Assembly (NCBI RefSeq): GCF_910592395.1
Contig: NC_088319.1
Location: 17,360,001-17,424,000, forward strand
DNA from: Lineus longissimus
Taxonomy: Eukaryota; Nemertea; Pilidiophora; Heteronemertea; Lineidae
Direction: 5' to 3'
DNA length: 64,000 nt
The notes below the pieces were generated by a model. That model searched no databases and was not told where the DNA came from. It saw nothing but the letters and a program-made list of their open reading frames with translations. Position 1 is the first letter of the stretch. The number at the start of each line of letters is the position of its first letter. Positions 1 to 11,597 of this stretch are shown one piece after another. The position numbers and the translations under genes are program-made.

Positions 1-61
1 ATGATCGCTTTTGTTAATCCACAGACAGAAGTAAAAAGAAAGATTTCTTCACTGTTTGTAG

Positions 62-2048
62 ATTCAAGATGATGCCACAGCTCGAGCTGCAGAGAAACTC
101 CAGATGCCCCCAGTGCTGAAGGCCTGTGAACCAATTGATGAAATCCTCTCTCAAGATCCTGACCTTAAAGGACTCAATAAACACAACATTCTTTTTACGG
201 ATATCACATTCGGAATATCTGACAGGGTAGGTTTATTGTCACTATTTTGTAGACAGGCTAATATACAAAGTAGATCCACTCTATCAGGGAGACCTTTGGA
301 ACTGACAATTGCTGTCCTTAATTTAAAGGTGTCCTGATTACTGAGGTCAAATCAGTGAAAATGACCAATGGGACCAAGTGTGATGTCCTTGATAGGGAGG
401 TGCCCTGTAAGGGAGTTTCCACTGCATTTTGTTAGTAAGGGGGATAAAGTTGCTCCAGTAATAATTACCTTTTTTTGCCTTTATTTCCAGGACCGATACA
501 TATTGGTGAGGGAACCTGGCGGTACATTGAGAAAAGCCTCTTGGGAGGAACGACAAAGGTGCCTACAGATATATTTCCCACACGACGGCCGTAAACTCAG
601 AATGCCCAAAATGTTTGAGGAGCAAAATCTTGAGGTATGACCAAGGTCATCTTTTTTGACAAGGCTCGTGAATTTCAGGAACATTCCTTTCTCATGCACA
701 GCTCATTGCAGTTTAATGAATTGTTATTTATCTTGTTAGAGAAGTCGTGGTCTTACTGGAAGTCATTTTGGTATGAACAGCCAACCCACGCCTTGATTTC
801 TTTCTTGCAGGATGTCTTGAATGAAGAGCGTTATGAATATGTTTTAGACCGAGCGTCTATTCAGTTTGAACCAGATGATCCACTTTATATAAGGGTAAGT
901 CACTACAACAGTCTATCAGATGCAGTGGCCATGCTGATCTACCAGTGTTGTAGAGAAGAAGGGTTACCTATCTTGTAGTGTTGTATAGACATAGCGGCAC
1001 TGTACATCATCTTTATTAGCAACGGTTTTCATGTATGGGTAATGACTAATGATGATTATCTGATGAGAGTAATCCCTTGTTTCAGGTCATTGGGAGAACA
1101 TACACACATATAGATACAAATAAGAAATATGACGTGCTGCGGTCAACTCGGCATTTCGGAGGCATGGCATTTTATCTGGCCTGGCATCGAAAGGTGGATT
1201 ATCTCATGGCAGATATGTTGCAGAGAGATTTGTAAGTTTTGAATCACTGCCGATTTCTTATTTCATATGTTATTAGCTCTAACACTTTAAAAGAGGTTTA
1301 TCTAGATTTGATAGTAACTGAAGTGCTTTTGATCCAAGGTTCTAAGATGTAAAAAGCATGATGTAGAGTATTATCCTTGTTTGCATTGTGTTTTTGATAT
1401 GATCTACATGTATTGGAGATGTACTTCACTTTTGTGAATTTGTAGTCACAGTGAAGAGGACATGAATGAATGGAACTGCAATACAACATTTATGATCTGT
1501 TGCTGTAATATTTTACCATTGTTTACATTTCAGTTTCAAAGATGCTGTACAGCTCGTTCATCTCCATATCATCCTTCATCCCGACTCAGAGACGGCAAAT
1601 GATGTCATTTACCAGAAAGTCAAGAGCCCTATGGATCTGATTAAGGTATGATTCATCCCAGTAACTGATTCCAAATCCTGATGGGTTTTGCACAAAATGT
1701 TGGTCCAGTTGAGTCCAAGTTTTACTGCAAGAATTCCCAGAGCAATGTGGTAAAGTGGTTGAGTGAGGCCAAATATCACTCGGCACTCTATACACTGTAT
1801 ATAGTCACCAGCCCTGTTTATTCCACATTTGATCTAGAGTCCAGTTTGCCCAGCTAACCAGCGGAGCAGGATAAGCGTGACTGATTCAAACAGGGGGAGG
1901 TTATTTGTCTACCCCAGATGATTATTCTAAAACATTTGAACATCTCTTTCAGACGTACATTGCCAAAGATGCACCACACAAGGGGGAACTTGAACTCGCC
2001 TTACAAAGTTATGAAGAAGAGCACTCACAAGATATCGAGTCTCAGTGA
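62..2048 (+). CDS. MRPS22: Mitochondrial ribosomal protein S22 (mS22), 5'-partial, six exons visible
   Basis: Component of the small subunit of the mitochondrial ribosome, acting in the matrix. Exons seen: 62-226, 491-634, 811-894, 1086-1231, 1534-1645, 1953-2048 (TGA at 2046). All have AG/GT borders and compatible phases, giving 248 residues, equivalent to about residue 110 to the end of the ~360-aa human protein. Family landmarks: the MPPVL segment, VREPGGTLRKASWEERQR in exon 2, QFEPDDPLYIR in exon 3, YDVLRSTRHFGGM in exon 4 and LHPDSETAND in exon 5. The N-terminal exons, including the targeting peptide, lie left of the window; bases 1-61 are intron ending in a polypyrimidine tract and AG. 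The first intron carries a MITE (266-424). The gene converges on ERCC6L. Identification rests on a remembered alignment to human MRPS22 and is strong. Confidence 0.95.
266..424. mobile_element. Diverged 159-bp MITE in MRPS22 intron 1
   Basis: This 159-bp stretch matches the better-preserved element at 19930-20088 over its length and has exactly the same size. Shared blocks include GGTGTCCTGATTA, the GAGGTCAAAT segment, GTCCTTGATAGGGAGGTG (TTAATAGGGAGGTG in the other copy) and a final CACTG/GACTG. The left end is preceded by TA as in the other copy; the right flank has lost TA. It has no coding capacity, so it is a non-autonomous DNA-transposon relic, probably Tc1/mariner-pogo type by its TA target. 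Confidence 0.6.
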
Positions 2049-2115
2049 CGGATGCTGGCCAGTTTGTTTTCTTTGAAAAGGATTTGTAGGATGTTGTAAA
2101 TGTCGGATTTATAGA

Positions 2116-2121
2116 AATAAA
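2116..2121 (+). terminator. MRPS22 poly(A) signal
   Basis: A perfect AATAAA lies 68 bp after the MRPS22 stop codon. It is the only candidate in the short 3' UTR. Confidence 0.8.
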
Positions 2122-2153
2122 GTATTGAATTGGATTTTGCTTCTCAGAAATAC

Positions 2154-2159
2154 TTTATT
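2154..2159 (-). terminator. Probable ERCC6L poly(A) signal
   Basis: TTTATT on the + strand reads AATAAA on the minus strand. It lies about 1.1 kb past the ERCC6L stop codon and 33 bp from the convergent MRPS22 signal. An ATTAAA at 2798-2803 (minus) is a possible earlier alternative. Confidence 0.55.
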
Positions 2160-2199
2160 GGGAGTCGTGTTGAAATCGTTCCTACATATTTGCAAGCCA

Positions 2200-2740
2200 T
2201 TGTACATTTGGAGGAGACTAGCCCCAGTACCGTTGATAAGCATCTCATACCCTGACCACTGAGGTCTGTCATCAAGTCTATATTGGGGACATATCAGTGA
2301 CAGACGACAAATTGAAGGTACAACCTCATCAAAGCACTTATGTAACAAAAAATATCCTTTGACCAAGGCTTTGGTCATTGAACTGAGGAGACAAAATCAA
2401 CGAGGACAGATTTGAAGCACAACCTCGTGAAAGGACAAGGACATTCTGGCCAAGGAAACTGATGAACCACAACTACACCAAGGCTCAACTCGCCCTAGTG
2501 AAGATAAGCTTAACTCGGCACATCTTACATTCTTGGTTGACCAATGGGAAAGGACAAGTCATATCTGTCTGAACTGAGGACATTCAGACATTTGTACGTA
2601 GCTGAGGACTGAGGAAGCACAACCATACTATAAGGCACATCTTAAATCTTGTTCATTGAAAGAGTATGATTGACTGAGGACATAGTGACAATCCAACCAA
2701 GGACGATAATAAAGCACGACCTCACTGGCACATCTTGAAT
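2200..2740 (-). repeat. Degenerate tandem repeat in the ERCC6L 3' UTR
   Basis: GGCACATCTT recurs at about 2517, 2634 and 2727, each time beside variants of GAGGACA and a CACAACC segment, giving imperfect units of about 95-115 bp. Read on the minus (transcript) strand, the units contain GGTTGTGCTTC followed by TGTCCTC. This resembles the GGTTGTGACTTTGTC core found downstream of OTUD3, DCAF17 and the WD40 gene. The copies are too diverged for exact unit borders. Confidence 0.5.
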
Positions 2741-3277
2741 ATGGTTTCCGAGCACTTGTTGGCCAGGATGGGAACAAAGAGGGCACTGGGAGAAGTGTTT
2801 AATGTAGAGCATCTCAATCACAAGGCTGCCGTTCATCCACTGCCACTGTCGCATGGTCTCAGCAGCCATCTCTTTGACAATGGAAAGAAAAACAAACTCA
2901 GTATTTCACCTGGCTATGATTGACTATTATTCAAGTTATGATTGTAACATGATTGCAAATATAAATCTGATTAAAGTAGGAATTAAGACACAAAGTTACA
3001 CACAACTGGTGAACCTGATTTAGAGCGAGACATTCATAAATGGTCCCTAAACATACTTGAGCACATGATGTAGCAGTTTCTCCACAAACACTATTCAAAA
3101 CAAATCAGTAGAGAATTCTTGTATTGTGAAAACAACTTGGTGATTTCACTTCAAAATGTTCCATACAATGTCAAACCTGCTTTGATATAAACACAGCTCC
3201 CACACACACATACAGACACAACTATTTAGGATATTGTCCACAGTATTGTCTCGTCTTCCTAAAATGATCCCGTGTGA

Positions 3278-6200
3278 TTAAAGATTGCAGTTCTTCTTTA
3301 GAATGTGAACAATCCCGAGCATCTTTTCATCGGAACGGTCCAAGTTGAGGGCCTTGATGGCGTAACCTAGAGCTCTCTTATACTCCTTGGCGGCGATGTG
3401 TTCTCTAAAGGAAGAAGTGAAAGAAGATTGTGAAGAAGTGTGGACGACACAGTAGCATTTTCAAATTCAAATCATAAGTACTTTAGGTGTGTCAATTTCA
3501 TCAAAAAGATAACAGCTTATTTGAATATTGTATCCCAGTGGAAACACTGGGAAAACATGCTTACTTCATTTTAGTCTTGAGTTTGTTCATCTCCATAGCA
3601 ACCTCATCATCAGATTCTTCTTCCTCCGTTTCTTCCTCACTTTCCTCTTCTCCACTCTCCTCGTATTCTGTCAATTCCTCCTCCTCTTCTCCCTCATGAC
3701 CTGCAGCCTCCTCAATGGCATCTGCTTCATCAATGACGTCTCCTTCACCACCAGATGCAGTCTGCACAGACCCCTCATCACTTTCTGAATCTGAAAAGTG
3801 AAATGACGAAGCATATGACAGAGTTCTCAAACTCTTCAACAGAAACACAAACTACCTTTTCAAAAACTAATGACACGTATAAGACACCAAAATATAATCA
3901 TTGGGGATTTTAGCACTACATCTCAACAACCAGAAGGAACACTTTGTCAAACAAGTTAATATGTTGCAGATTTATCACTAAATTACCAGCAGGTCCAGTG
4001 TTCCTAGAATTATCAGTCTCATCGTCGACAGATTCCTCCGTATCAATGCTCTCATCACCCTCGCTAACTGCAGAATCAGCCCGATGAGACACCCTCCTAT
4101 CAACTCCTCTGGTTTCTGGGCCTTCCCTTCCTTGACCAGGCTGTTCTTCAGATGGAGAAACCATACAGGAATCTGACTGTCTCTTGCCTCCATCAAGGTC
4201 TATGGATTCTCGACCAACAGATACGTCTGCTCCTGGACTTTCATCCTCAGAATCAGATTCGATGATCCGTCTGCTGCTGGTTGGCTTGGAGACCGTCCTA
4301 ACAGGAGAACCGTTATCTTCAGCAAGTTTCGAATCTGGCAGGAGATGGGGCCTACTTGTGTTAAGAGACTGGTTTAGGCCTCGTCCATCAATGCTTTCCG
4401 ATAACAAAGATCTGCGGGAATGATTGGTGACGGGTGACGCCATATTCACATCCTCGTCATCCGAGGCAATGATGGCTCGCTTTTTCACAATAGGAGAGTC
4501 CATCTCCACGTCACTATCCGCTATCATTCTCACAGGAAATTCTGGTGAGTTCATCTCATCATCATGTAAAGCTAGTCTCTTTTTCTCAACAATTGGAGAG
4601 AACATTTGGACCTCATCTGCTTCTAATTTTGCTGCCATGATACGCGTCGGAGCCGGACTCTCCATCTGAATGTCAGCACCAATTCCAATCACCTTCACTG
4701 GAGATTTATAATCCTCATTCTCAGACTCCGAAGAAATCTGATTGTTTTTATTACGCGGTTTCGGCCGCCTAATCACAGGTAAATCATCCTCATCTGAATC
4801 TGCAATGGCGATGGGCATATCTGGCGAATCGCCAGGATTCAGGGAATCATCAGACGTCTGCTCAATCAAACTGTTTTCTGCTGATTCTGGGACCTCGATC
4901 ACCTCAGTTTTCCAAGCAGACTTTATCATTGGAGAAGGGTGTTCAAGAATGGCATGAGCACCGTGAACTTCAGCAAAACCACCCTTTTCTTCTTTCAGTT
5001 GACGTCTGTTCCCATGATCGGGTTTTTCCTGAAGCAGAGGTATTTTGAAAACTGTGAAAATTCAACCAACAATTGTTTCATCAGTTGAATCCTACTCCAC
5101 GCCAGACTCTGTGATGGAATAATGCACCCAATCCAGATGCAAAGATCAGCAGAGCAATACGGCGTCCTGGGACACCGCTTCAATTCATCCACCTTTAACA
5201 TGCCAATGCCACATGAGACTGAACTGACGTTAACAAGGGGTTCCGCCTGCAACTCTTGGCAAATGACGGCATTGAGTGCCTCGGGAGAAAACACAAACAC
5301 AAGAAATCAAGGTTTTATATCTTGAGACAAAAATACATCTTGACCCATTACCTCTAGAGTCAGCTCTTCCAAAGTGCGATTGATTTCATCATCGTCAATC
5401 ACTGATGTATCCATATTGCCGAGGTCCACCAGATCCTCTTCCAGTGGGAGAGGTCTAGGGAGAGGCTGGGATGATGGCACCTCCCATTGTCGAGGAGCAG
5501 CTGGTCGTGACACTTTAGGTTCATCAGGGATCATCGGTCGCGAGAATCCATCAATCTGTGCTGCTTGATCTGCTTCCATGGACAATAGCTGTCGAGCTTT
5601 CTGCACCTGAAAAAAGTTGAAATTCTCAGGTATTGTCCAGAAGATTAGCGAATGTTTGGCTATAACTGAACGTTTCCTGATCTAAAATTATGACAAAGAA
5701 GATGTTTCCTCCATTTCATGGTGGATGCCCGATTGGTGTACGTACTCGTGACTCAATGTAGTTATTATGTCCCTCGTCCTCCTCTTCATGGACGTCGTCT
5801 GGCTCCTGAGAAAACATGAGGTCATGGTCACTGATGCCAAAGATATCTGAAAGTAACATTATTATAATTGAAAATAACATTGTGAGTTGAGGCTGAACTC
5901 CATGATAAAACCAATACTGTTGTCCTTTACAAATTGCAATTCTAACTTCTATATTTGATGATAATGGAGGCTTTTATAAGTGCTTTCCACTGATGTGGGT
6001 CTGCCCTGAAAAGCTTTCCAACAATGATCACTATCGTAAGCACCCACAGCAGCAGCCCAGAGTATCAATGAGCGATAGGAACAAGACATTGAGGATCCTC
6101 AAAGAGTTTGAGAACACTCTTCATACCTATTGAGTAGAGAAATGCCAAGTGGTCATCGAGCTTGGGGTCTGTCTTTCTGTTGTCACTGTGTAGGTCCTGG

Positions 6201-9200
6201 AGCTGAAGCTGAGTAGTGGAGTGGTGGGGGTCGTCCATGGTAAACAGCTCACGCAGCTGGCCCTTGGAGAAATACCTGAAACATGGCCAGATTTACAAGC
6301 ATTTGCTGAATGAAAACAAATAGTGAATAAAGAAAAGCCTTTATCTGCTCTCTTAGGCCAAGTTTGCATGAAGTTCAACTTTGAGGTTAGCCTTCTCTTT
6401 ACGACTTACTTACAAAACTGCGAGACCGTGTTTCTGAAAAAACCAAAATGTAAAGTGCATTTTGTTCTTTGACTTTTCGTTATTGAAGAATACTAGAACA
6501 CCTTCAAGACATTACCTGTAAGGATTGGTAGAATTCCCTGTTGTCTGTTTGTTGATAGAATCTTTGAAGATCTGACGGCGATATATCTTCTCTTCAACAG
6601 TCCCGCACGTAATCAGACGATACACGACCACATTCTTGTCCTGGCCGATACGAAATACTCTGTCAACTGCCTGAGCGTCAGTGGAAGGATTCCAGCTTGG
6701 ATCAACTAGAAGAATCGCGACAGAATGAAACATTAGAGTGTAAAGTCTCTGCCGCCATATGTGGTGGCAAAATGGATACTCAACACTTGGATTAGAGCAT
6801 CTGTTTGAGTCTAGCCATCAGGTTTTTCTTGATTCTTGTGTTAGAATCAATGAGCAGTTTCTTTTTATAATATTTGGTGATGTCTTTTACACATCAATGC
6901 AAGAGCAGCTCACTTAGCAGCAAATACAGCCCAGGTAAACTAGTTCTTGCAAACGTTTGGAGACAGCGAATTGGCAGGTGACATACACATGAAGAAGCAA
7001 CACACCAAAGGATTTGTTCAAAGCACTGATCACAGGGTGAGAAAGATTGTAGGAGGAAACAGGAGAAGCCAACTTACAGATGATTACTCTGTCGGCCCCA
7101 GTCAGAGTCAGGCCAACTCCACCAACCTGAGTTGTCAGCAGGAAGACGTTGTACGACGAATCGCGCTGGAATTTCTGCACCAGTTCCTCCCGCTCGGATG
7201 TGAACTTGACCGTACCATCCAGACGCATGATCTTGTGACCCTGAAAATAGGTGAGCGTGGAAATGCCTGTAGCTGCGCTAGGGGTAATATAACATAACTT
7301 CTTTTCCCACATTTCTAGCTTGAATGTTGAACACTATAACCAACAAAACAATGGGCCTTCAATGGCCTTAATGAGCTATTTACCTCTTCTTGTAGCACCC
7401 TCTGTATAATATCCAGCATCTTCAGTGACTGCGAGAATATCAAGCACCGATGTCCCTCCATACGCAGCTGCCGCAACAACTTCACTATGAACCCAAGCTT
7501 GCCGCATTCCTCGAGCAACACGCTTACTGGTATTGCTTTCACCTGATTGGCTGCACACTCTCTGCTTCTCTCATCATCACTATCGTACTCATTCATCGAG
7601 CTCGAGGCAAGCCCCAACTGTTTACATGCCAATGTCGTCATCAGCCGAGGATGGTCGCAAATCTTCTTGAGCACAGTCAGTGCCACCAGTGGTGACTTGG
7701 TGGTCATGAGGAGCTCTTTGACACTGTCGAGTTCGAGGAAGTCTGAATAGATCTTGATCTGAGTGGCAGTTAGGAAGAGCCAGACGACCAGGTCGTTTTT
7801 TCTGCTCAGTGTTGGCATCCTGAAATGAGTTGAATATGGTACTGACACAGGCTGGTATAAACAGAATGAGTTAATGAATAGCTTAATGAGTAGAAACAAA
7901 AGTGGAATGCCTCAACAGAAAGGACATTAGTACAGAATAGGACCAACGGTTTATTTTCTGGCTTACACTGCATTGGGCGAGCCGGTTCCATCAGGGCGGG
8001 CGTTCTCTTTATTCTCCCTGTTGACCTGAGCTTTGGTTCGCTGCAGAAAGTACGGCCCGATGATCGACTTGAGACTCTCAGCCATCTGTTGACCAAGGCG
8101 TTTCTCTCCCATGGTGGCATCTCTCTCTCGTGACTGAAAATAAGTCAGAACATACCTCAAACTTCCGCCTACGGAAATTTACAACATAAAGACAACACAA
8201 AAACAGAACTGGTTTTAACCTGATCCCACAGAAACTGGTACAGGATATTCCCAAATGATTGTAGGTTTCCTCCTACATTACAGTGACTTGTTTTGGCCAC
8301 AGATCATCCATCAACATGGAGTCAATCTAGTCCAACAAGGTTGCCATTTTGTGATTGTACCTATTTTTGATCCGGCACTTTATTCGAAAGAAAGAAAACA
8401 GATAAGAAAGAAATCGAAGATTACAAACTGATGTTACCCTTGTTATAGGATTCTCGTACTCCATCTTGAATGTTTTCTGGGTGCCCAACAATCGACCATG
8501 ATGGACAAAATCATACAGCGCCCACAGTTCCTGCAATCAAAACAAAACCTCCTCAAGATCTAAAACCAACATCACGTATTCATTCCTTATAGCTCTTATT
8601 GTGGAGCACAGCTACATCTACATGAACATTGAATCAAGCAGAACATCACCCTTTCATGTAAAATACCAGCAGCGATTTGATCAATATGAACACTCCAACA
8701 GTCGCAACTTCTCACCCGCAGATTGTTTTGAATCGGTGTACCGCTGAGAATGATTCTGTTCCTCGCCGGGATGGCGTGCACACCCTTGGAGGTCTTTGTT
8801 GGGTTCTTGATCTTGTGTCCCTCGTCTAAGATCACGTAATCCTGAAATCAACAACAAAATCTGAAACTAAGGCTGAATTCAAAAGTCAAATTTCAATTTT
8901 AACATTGCTAAAGAGTGCACTTTCAGATTCACCCAACAAGCCACAGTGAATGCTCAACGTTGTTGAAGACCACAGCCTGAGGATTTAAGACAAAAAGATT
9001 ACTTGGATCAATTCTCACCCAAACAAACTCTCGTTCATCCTTCTCTTTGAGTTGCTCCCACGACGAAATGACCATTCCGTATGACGTGAGTAGTACTCCG
9101 CCTCGTCGCTGCGTCCGGTAGAGAACTCTCTCACGCTCTTTCTTGGAGGTACCGTGAAAGGAATTCACAGTGATGCCTGGGGCCCTGAAGAATTGAACCA

Positions 9201-10813
9201 ATGAAGTTTTACCAAGACAGACTTGAAGGAGTTTTGTAAGAAATGTGACTTCTCAAGACTCATGACAAATCTTACACTACTCAACAGAGCAGACAGCAGG
9301 AGTGCCAAATGAAAATATTCCTGAGCTTGTCAAAATGGCATCTTAAACTGCTTCTAATAGTGAAGATTTCCCAAACCTTTGGTGGTTTGGTTATTGATAG
9401 TCAATAAGCTTCACATCCCAGCATCGGTAATGGACTCATCTAATTTCATGCGCTCTAAAGAGGTTAACTGAATGGTTTTGCACTGTCCCACTGGTGATGA
9501 CCAGGTATTTAGATCTAAATCAAGCCAACTTTACCATTTCTCAAACTCTCTCTCCCAGTTGGGGATGACGGATACCGGCATGACGATCAAGCATGAATTG
9601 ATTTCTTGGTTATCATACATTCCGGACAGGAACGCTATCACCTGGATCGTCTTTCCCAACCTGACAATGAGACAGACAATGATTGTCATGACAGAGATCA
9701 TTTGTGAATTTGAGAACTTTGTTGCCAGTGAAGAGAGTGAAACATTGAACTTGGCTGCCTTGATGCATTTTCCTTCGGTCCCATTGTAGTTTTGGCCTAT
9801 TCTCTGGAATTATTAAAGTTTGCCCTTGACTGCCTTGCACTAGCGAATTCAATTCAATTCATTTCTCACTTTCTCTCACTCTTCCTTACCCCATATCATC
9901 ACCAAGGATTCCACCTTTGCCTTTCTTGTACAAATTCCACAACCATAGGACACCCTCTTTCTGATGTTGGTAGAGCTTGGCGTATATCTCATGGTACAGG
10001 TAGAAACCATTACCCAACAGTTTCATGTTGTCCTCCTCTTCTTCTGCGTCGGATTCATTGTCTGCCAACCAGGCCTAAAATATGGGGACATACCATAAGG
10101 GGAAAGTTTAATCAGGATCAATTACATTTTTCATCATCGATTTTGTATTGGTTTGAGATCCCGACAGAAACTCTCAACAATTACAGCAGGATCAGTGTCT
10201 TCTTCAATTTCATGTTCTTCAACTGTCTACCAAATGAAAAAGTCATTAAAATGCTCAAAATATTTTGATTTAGAAAAGGCCAATTATTATGGTCACAAAT
10301 TAATAATGCTTATCGATGATGTTTTATTACAATACCAACCTATTGGCGATTTCAATTATGATTTGTATTTGACTTACCTCCATTTTCGCTATCTTCTTTT
10401 TCAGTTTCCCTGTTGGGCACATTCCGTAAGCTTTTCTACTCATCTCCAAGGCAGCCTTGACATTACCATTGGCGGCACATTCCCGCGCCTTCTCTACAAA
10501 GCCCTTGAACAAGCGCTCATCCTTCTCTGACAAGGCAGCAACCTCTGTGAAACAAAAAGTCTAGTACTGATATTGTGAGTTTCTAGAGAGGGGCATCACT
10601 ACCCCTAGTTGGCCACTTTACAGTCATGTCTTCGCACTCTTATCTGTTTATAATATCATAGGTTAAAAAATTTGGTGTTCACTGTTAGGCAAATTTGGTC
10701 TGTTTGCTCCATAGTATGAAGACTGATGTTAGATTTCAACAGTCGCCTGCTTCTTTCTCTATATGTAGCATACCCGAATTTAATCTCTGACGAGACTCTG
10801 CTAAAGGCTCCAT
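3278..10813 (-). CDS. ERCC6L: ERCC6L/PICH: SNF2-family DNA translocase, 18 exons, about 1266 aa
   Basis: ATP-dependent double-strand DNA translocase that coats ultrafine anaphase bridges and works with PLK1. Exons, 5' to 3': 10813-10774, 10544-10378, 10226-10185, 10074-9890, 9660-9535, 9184-9019, 8841-8716, 8530-8438, 8133-7967, 7819-7384, 7240-7078, 6705-6516, 6275-6127, 5846-5746, 5606-5352, 5028-3987, 3790-3565, 3404-3278. Every phase closes; human is 1250 aa. Landmarks: N-terminal TPR-like helices (about 14-69), Walker A DDMGLGKT (142-149), DEGH box (248-251), SGTPIQNN (275-282), [10 protein letters not shown] in the helicase C domain, [11 protein letters not shown] (582-592), then the PICH-typical [16 protein letters not shown] stretch. 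A long acidic Ser-Pro-rich region fills exon 16, and a C-terminal TPR-like segment (1225-1266) ends the protein, as in human PICH. The start is the ATG at 10813, whose 40-nt exon joins in phase. Box II is DEGH rather than human DEAH. Confidence 0.95.
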
Positions 10814-11142
10814 TTTGATTTCTTGGTGTTCAGGCAATGCCTTGTTTCTTTGTTGTCCTCAAGGTAGTCCTGATCAGGGAGACTGGGAGGAAACCATGAA
10901 AGAGCTCTGAAAGTGAATGGATCATTAGAATTCATACAATAGTATACCGTTTGATAAGACCATGGTTATGAAGACAGGCTGCACCAATTATAACTTTGGG
11001 CCAAACTAAACTTAAGAGACCAGAATCTACCTCAAAGCTTTTATTGTTTTAACAGATATCATGTCTAAGGCATTTTTTTAAAAACCGCTTACAATGCCCG
11101 ATCATGTCCCGAAGGCTATGCCCTGCCCCCCATCATTATCAT

Positions 11143-11166
11143 GGGGGGGGGGGGGGGGGGGGGGGG
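11143..11166 (+). repeat. Poly-G tract (24 G)
   Basis: An uninterrupted run of 24 G lies between ERCC6L and SCO1. Such runs are length-unstable and error-prone in sequencing, so the exact count is uncertain. A similar run of 23 G lies at 57605-57627. Confidence 0.9.
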
Positions 11167-11538
11167 TGAGGATGTTGGGATGAGCTGTGACTGTACACCA
11201 ACACACTACACTAGGCCTCATACATCCTTTCAAACTCAATATTTTTTACAGCAGATACTTTCAAAAATTCACCCCTGAATGCGTTCAAAATATGTTTACT
11301 TTGTCGGCTATACACTAAAGAATAAGTACAACACAATGTATCTACTAATTATCGAAGACTTTAGCAGAAATCTGTCATCAATATTGATGATGACAAGTAA
11401 CTTGCTTCAAAATTCGCTCTCAATTTTTCTAACCTCGTACCCTTGTCGGAGCCTTATTATTATTCCCTCTACCCTTGTGTACAATCTCATGTACATTTGT
11501 ACAGAAGTGATGACCACCTAGGAACTGGGAAAAGTGTC

Positions 11539-11574
11539 ATGGCTGCGCCCATCAACAAAAATTCTATTGCGTGA
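11539..11574 (+). promoter_or_regulatory. Upstream ORF in the SCO1 leader
   Basis: ATG GCT GCG CCC begins an 11-codon frame ending in TGA, 23 bp before the SCO1 start codon and in a different frame. If transcribed, it could reduce initiation at SCO1. The 14-mer ATGGCTGCGCCCAT also forms the start of the WD40 gene at 27848, which suggests a shared promoter-proximal motif. Confidence 0.4.
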
Positions 11575-11597
11575 GAATCTTCTAAAAAGTGGTCATC

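Larger units (their letters stand above)
10814..11597. promoter_or_regulatory. Shared divergent 5' region of ERCC6L and SCO1
   Basis: The two start codons face away from each other with 784 bp between them, so this interval must hold both promoters and 5' UTRs. I see no convincing TATA box. It contains a 24-base poly-G run and, near the SCO1 side, a short upstream ORF. A bidirectional promoter is inferred from geometry only. Confidence 0.45.

Noticed and set aside
3487-4957. Ser-rich plus-strand frames opposite ERCC6L exons 16-17
   Set aside because: The Ser runs are the antisense of Glu/Asp-rich coding sequence on the minus strand.
4995-5300. Open minus-strand frame between ERCC6L exons 15 and 16
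   Set aside because: A phase-0 exon could be drawn with a weak GTGGAT donor. However, exons 15 and 16 join in phase without it, the frame ends in a stop, and I see no convincing similarity to PICH.
9472-10530. Long plus-strand frames over ERCC6L exons
   Set aside because: They are antisense shadows of exons 2-5, whose minus-strand reading matches the SNF2 motifs.
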